Positions 60,109 through 64,000 of a stretch of DNA of 64,000 bases are shown one piece after another; position 1 is the stretch's first letter, and each line of letters opens with the position of its first letter. Under the pieces are notes generated by a model. That model did not search any database and was not told the origin of the DNA. It was given only the letters and a program-made list of their open reading frames with translations. The position numbers and the translations under genes were made by a program. This DNA comes from Mycoplasma bradburyae (GTDB lineage: Bacteria; Bacillota_I; Bacilli_A; Mycoplasmatales; Mycoplasmoidaceae), in contig NZ_CP101414.1 of the NCBI RefSeq assembly GCF_024338845.1, positions 917,939-981,938 on the forward strand, read 5' to 3'.

Positions 60109-60308
60109 TCGACTATTTTTTCTGCTTATTTTAGCTACATTAAAATATAAATATTTTAATGTAATTATACTAGCTTTTTTTGAAAAATTCAAGTATTATA
60201 TATAAGTAAAATCTAATAACTTTTAACTATATTACTATGTAATATAGTTAGCTTAAAAATTATAACAGACATTTTTTAAATTTTTAATAAAAACACTAAA
60301 AACAGCAG

Positions 60309-60317
60309 TTTTCCACA
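60309..60317 (+). promoter_or_regulatory. One-mismatch DnaA box
   Basis: TTTTCCACA, one mismatch from TTATCCACA, opposite orientation to the perfect pair at 60088-60108 and about 200 bp from it. Confidence 0.45.
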
Positions 60318-60505
60318 CCTAAAACCCTTTAAAATCAATGTTTTTGAATAAAAAATAAGTGAATTAGGTACTTTATAAGGTGTTTTTATTACCTAAAAGC
60401 ACCAAAACACACTTCTTACAGATCAAACACTAAGCCAGAATGAATCCATCTAACCCTATGTCATTAAACTTGCATAAAGCATAGTTTTTTTAGTTAAACA
60501 GGCTT

Positions 60506-62651
60506 AATATTATAACAATATTACTATTAATAATAGTTTTTTAATATTAAAAAAATATTGTTATTTTAACCGTAATTTTTTAGAAAAATATTAGAAAAGA
60601 CTATTACAAACAGTAAAACATTTTTTATAAAAAACTATATTAAAAAAAATAATACAGAAATATATCAATAAATATATGATAAATAACAATATTAAAAGGC
60701 TATTGTTATTTTTATAAGATAAACACAAGAGCTTATCTATTAATGGGATAAAGAATAATACGAAGGTAACAATATTATTAAAGTATTACGGCAATAAAGC
60801 GTTAAGTAATTATCAATAGCATTCACAATATTCAAACAATATTATAAGAATATTATGAATAAATTAACCAATAATCCTTAATATTACAACAATATTATAA
60901 AAATATTGTTCTCTAAAAATTAACAATAAGTCTTAATATTAAAGTAATATTATTAAAATATTGTCGTCCAATTAAATTATTAATAAGTATCGATACTACA
61001 ATAATATTATTAAAATATTGTTCATAATATTATTTTAATAATCCTTTATATATCAATAATATTATAAAAATATTATTATAAAACCCTTTATTTATAAACA
61101 ATATTATTTTAATACTAAAAAATAAAAAGAAAAGTATTAATTGAAGTAGCTATTATAAATCAATATTATGTGTATAGCGGTTAAAAAAGAGATATACTAA
61201 AACAATATTATATTAATATTATTAATATTCCCGACTATTTTTATAGTTTATTAAATAACTTTATCAATAAGATTAATATTAAGACATATTAGTCTTATTA
61301 AAATAATATGAAAATAATATTATTGTATTTTTCTTATTAGTTTTGTTTGGTAGTCAATAAACAATGATATTTTGATAATATTAAAAAAATATTGTTTATT
61401 TATTAATAGCTGATAATAGACGAATAATAATCAATATCAACAATAGAATTAAAAGTAATATTAAAACAATATTATAAAAATATACTCAATAGACAAGATA
61501 TAAAAGTAAATATAAACAAATAATATTAATTTAATATTGTTTTTATTTTAAGTGTTTAGTAAGTATTTAAAGCTTATTATTTAAATAATATTATTAATAT
61601 TCTTAAATATGGATATAGTTTATAAAAGACCTAAAACAACATAATATTATTTAAGTATTGAATACGAATAATAAATACTAAATAGATATTTTATTAATAT
61701 TAAACGGTTTATATGAACGGAATATTTAAATAATATTAAAATAATATTGTTATTTATAGGTAATAAATATTAATCATTAATAGGTAATCTTAAAATATAG
61801 CGATATACGGCGTATATAAATGTATTGCGACTGATAATAGTAATGACCAATGATTTACTATTGATTAAAGAATAAGATCACTTAAAGCTAGTGTATAATA
61901 ATATATTTATAATATTAATTTAATATTGTAATAAAAAACCGGATATTAGCTATTATTAGAGCAAAAACAGGATAATGTATTCAATATTAAAACTGATATA
62001 CGTAGCACAATATTATTTAAATATTATTTAAGAATCTCAAAATATAAGCTCAATATAGACAATATTAAAACAATATTACATTTATTAAAATATAGTGAAC
62101 AATATAGAAATGTCACAATACTAAAACAATATTATTAAATAATGCTAAATTATCATTAGTTTTATTGAATATTACAAATAACCTTATCTCGAAACAAACT
62201 TAAACATAAGCTCTTAAAAATAAAGCTATTTATAGAAATAAATCCTAAAACATTATTAACTATGACTTTAAAAAACAAAATTGAATAGTAAAAGATAACA
62301 TTTAGCTAATCTAGCTCAAAATAATTAAATAATACTATTGCTACAGCCCTTTAAAAGGTTTTTAAAAACGAAATAAAACAGCTTAATTATTTTCTTGATA
62401 TGTTTTGTAATTAAATTTATTAACTAAAACTATACGAAAAGATATAAGAAAATATAAGAAGATTATTAAGAATATATACCACTCATAATATTTTTTTAAT
62501 ATTAATAAAATATTGTTAAAAATACCGTTGAATATTAAAAATATTGTTGTTTTTAACAATTAATACCATATAAGGTTATTTTTATTTACTTATAAAGGTT
62601 AATACATACAATAATATTATTTTAATATCAATATTATATTGTTATAATATT
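60506..62651. repeat. Helically phased AATATT iteron array
   Basis: AATATT hexamers recur in clusters in which successive starts are exactly 11 bp apart (AATATT-N5-AATATT, often CAATATT-N5-AATATTG). Triples of perfect hexamers start at 60827/60838/60849, 60880/60891/60902, 60935/60946/60957, 61721/61732/61743 and 62487/62498/62509. Triples with one 5/6 match include 61366/61377/61388, 61457/61468/61479 and 61900/61911/61922. Pairs start at 60506, 60543, 61003, 61058, 61100, 61204, 61522, 62009, 62061 and 62117. Clusters between 60827 and 61100 are spaced about 45-56 bp. Each is dyad-symmetric because AATATT is its own complement. Confidence 0.8.
62613..62651. promoter_or_regulatory. AATATT cluster in the parA promoter region, candidate operator
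   Basis: Hexamers at 62613 (AATATT), 62624 (AATATC, 11 bp on), 62630 and 62646 end 15 bp before the parA start codon. The same motif fills the upstream array, so a protein binding the array would also bind here and could repress parA. Confidence 0.5.
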
Positions 62652-62666
62652 ATTAACGATTAAACT

Positions 62667-63482
62667 ATGATCATATCATTCATTAATAATAAAGGTGGAG
62701 TTTTAAAGACTACATTAGCAACCAATATATGCGCAGTGTTTTCTAAATTCTTTCCTAAAACAAGATCTGTAATTGTAGACCTTGACGGTCAAGGTAATGT
62801 GTCTGCAACATTCGGGCAACACCCTGAAAGATTAAAAAATACTCTTATCGATATTTTTAGAGGTGAAAAAGATATTGATGACTGTGTATTAAATGTATTT
62901 ACTGGTATAGATATACTTCCTTCTAATCATGAACTAAGTTTCGTTGATATGGATGTAGCTAGAAAAGAATACAAATTATCAGTAATAAAAAATATTATTG
63001 AGAAATTGGATGAAACTTATGACTTTGTATTCTTAGACACTCCTCCAGCAATGTCTACAATAGTTTCAGTATCAATGCACATATCTGATGTTATTGTTAT
63101 TCCGTTTGAACCTGATCAATATTCTATATTAGGTTTATTAAGAGTTATTGATACTATTGAAACATTTAAAGAAAGAAACGAAGATTTAAAGGTATTAGTG
63201 GTACCAACTAAAGTTAATGTTAGAACGAAACTACATAACGATATCTTAAGTATTGTTAAAACTAAAATAAATAAAAAGAACATTCCTTTAAGTAAAAACA
63301 TTGTTTCATTTACCACTAAATCTTCAGCATCAGTAGGTTATGAAAAATTACCAATTGTTCTAATTAATCAAAAATCTAAGTATCAACAAGAATATATCGA
63401 AATAACTAAAGAGATTATTAATCTAATTAGAGAAACAATTAAAGAAAAGAAAGAGAGAGAAAGTAAACAAGATGGAGAATAA
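62667..63482 (+). CDS. parA: ParA-family partition ATPase
   Basis: 271 aa, ATG 62667, stop TAA 63480-63482, no TGA codon. Deviant Walker A NNKGGVLKTT with KGGVLKT at residues 9-15 (two signature lysines), A' motif VDLDGQGN, Walker B FVFLDTPP. There is no N-terminal helix-turn-helix, so it is of the small (Soj or type Ib) kind that cannot bind operators by itself. It occupies the place of the ParA/Soj gene near dnaN in M. genitalium (MG470). The next gene overlaps it by 11 nt and codes for a ribbon-helix-helix protein, suggesting that as its partner. Confidence 0.93.
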   Translation: MIISFINNKGGVLKTTLATNICAVFSKFFPKTRSVIVDLDGQGNVSATFGQHPERLKNTLIDIFRGEKDIDDCVLNVFTGIDILPSNHELSFVDMDVARKEYKLSVIKNIIEKLDETYDFVFLDTPPAMSTIVSVSMHISDVIVIPFEPDQYSILGLLRVIDTIETFKERNEDLKVLVVPTKVNVRTKLHNDILSIVKTKINKKNIPLSKNIVSFTTKSSASVGYEKLPIVLINQKSKYQQEYIEITKEIINLIRETIKEKKERESKQDGE

Positions 63483-63996
63483 TAAAAAACCTAAGAAAAA
63501 GGAAAAAAGATTTACTGATCTTAGTGCTGACTTAGATGATGATCTAACAGAAGTTGATCCTGAGTACGAAGACGATAAAGAAGTTAAAATCGAAAAGAAT
63601 AAGGATAATAACTTAATCGACCCTAATGATCCCTTCTTTTATTCTGAAACTTACGAACAAACAAGAATCGATCTCATAAAAGATAAAAGAAGAGAAGAAA
63701 AGAAAGAAGAAAAAAGAGAACCAAAAATAGAAGAAATTAAAGAATCGCTGGTAAAAATAACTAATTCTGAATATAAAACTGAATACAAACCTGAACAAAA
63801 AGAAGAAAAAGAATCTAAAGATGTTTATATAGATTCAAGTTTAGAAATTGCTGGACAAGAGCCTTTAACAAGAGGTATGCATTTTTATACAAATTCACGT
63901 GTTATTAGAAAAATAAGAGAATGTGCTAAAAGTAAAGGTTTAAGTATATCAAGATTAATAACAATGATTCTTGATAAAAGTATTAAAGAAGAATAG
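63472..63996 (+). CDS. Ribbon-helix-helix DNA-binding protein, candidate centromere binder
   Basis: 174 aa, ATG 63472-63474 inside the parA end (11-nt overlap), stop TAG 63994-63996. Residues 1-125 are highly charged, rich in Lys and Glu, probably disordered or helical. The last 40 residues fit the ribbon-helix-helix fold of Arc/CopG/ParG: a beta strand (GMHFYTN), then helices RVIRKIRECAKSKG and SISRLITMILDKSI, with the usual Gly-Leu-Ser turn before the second helix. ParG and omega, the partners of small ParA proteins on plasmids, have a flexible N-terminus and C-terminal ribbon-helix-helix, as here, though this N-terminus is much longer. Predicted to bind the AATATT array and stimulate ParA. 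Confidence 0.75.
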   Translation: MENNKKPKKKEKRFTDLSADLDDDLTEVDPEYEDDKEVKIEKNKDNNLIDPNDPFFYSETYEQTRIDLIKDKRREEKKEEKREPKIEEIKESLVKITNSEYKTEYKPEQKEEKESKDVYIDSSLEIAGQEPLTRGMHFYTNSRVIRKIRECAKSKGLSISRLITMILDKSIKEE

Positions 63997-64000
63997 AATA

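Larger units (their letters stand above)
60043..62666. other. Replication origin region (oriC), gene-free
   Basis: 2.6 kb without a credible gene on either strand, flanked by dnaN (minus) and parA (plus), so coding orientation diverges from it. It contains perfect DnaA boxes beside dnaN and the AATATT array over most of the rest. Subregions 61750-61895 and about 62135-62485 are AT-rich but nearly free of array elements. dnaA itself is not in the window. Confidence 0.8.

Noticed and set aside
60506..62651. Regular repeats resembling a CRISPR array
   Set aside because: Repeats are only 6-17 bp of pure A/T, spacing is irregular, there are no unique spacers of constant length, and no cas genes.
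60043..62666. Canonical chromosomal parS site (TGTTTCACGTGAAACA type)
   Set aside because: No match or near match seen in the region; GC-containing 16-mers are almost absent.

Overview
The window comes from a GC-poor mollicute that reads UGA as tryptophan: most genes are only open if TGA is decoded. The gene set and order (dnaN, a DnaJ-like gene, gyrB, gyrA, serS, tmk, holB, mnmE, tatD, then hprK-lgt, gltX, cysS-ligA) match the Mycoplasma pneumoniae/genitalium/gallisepticum group. I cannot name the species. Start and stop positions below were read by hand, joining frames across TGA codons.

Layout, left to right. Positions 1-4396 (minus): five linked genes that look like the F1-like X0 ATPase cluster, with recognisable gamma-like and epsilon-like subunits and a polytopic membrane protein; catalytic subunits would lie off the left edge. 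Positions 4769-18505 (minus): a surface-protein locus. Two P30-like two-membrane-helix proteins lie at its ends, around a 1095-aa membrane-anchored protein, a 1197-aa lipoprotein and two paralogous Ser/Asn-rich anchored proteins. Positions 18641-22871 (minus): an rRNA methyltransferase, cysS and ligA. Tandem terminators, tRNA-Gly(GCC) and msrA follow. Positions 24192-28265 (plus): a SNF2-family helicase and an unknown gene. Positions 28334-41355 (minus): six tandem paralogues of the Protein M / immunoglobulin-blocking virulence family. Positions 41466-47231 (minus): hprK-lgt-folD-gltX-HD hydrolase. Positions 47345-48280 (plus): a membrane protein with an Asn/Gln/Tyr-rich tail. Positions 48267-60042 (minus): the conserved dnaN-to-tatD block.

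Positions 60043-62666 form a 2.6-kb gene-free, extremely AT-rich region where coding strand switches from minus to plus, as expected at the replication origin. Two perfect DnaA boxes sit beside dnaN. The rest holds about two dozen clusters of the hexamer AATATT, mostly in pairs or triples whose starts are exactly 11 bp apart. Next come a ParA ATPase gene and an overlapping gene whose product ends in a ribbon-helix-helix domain. No HTH-type parB gene or canonical parS site is seen. I propose that ParA, the ribbon-helix-helix protein and the AATATT array form an origin-linked segregation system resembling plasmid type Ib partition loci. This is the most interesting candidate in the window; the six-gene Protein M array is second.
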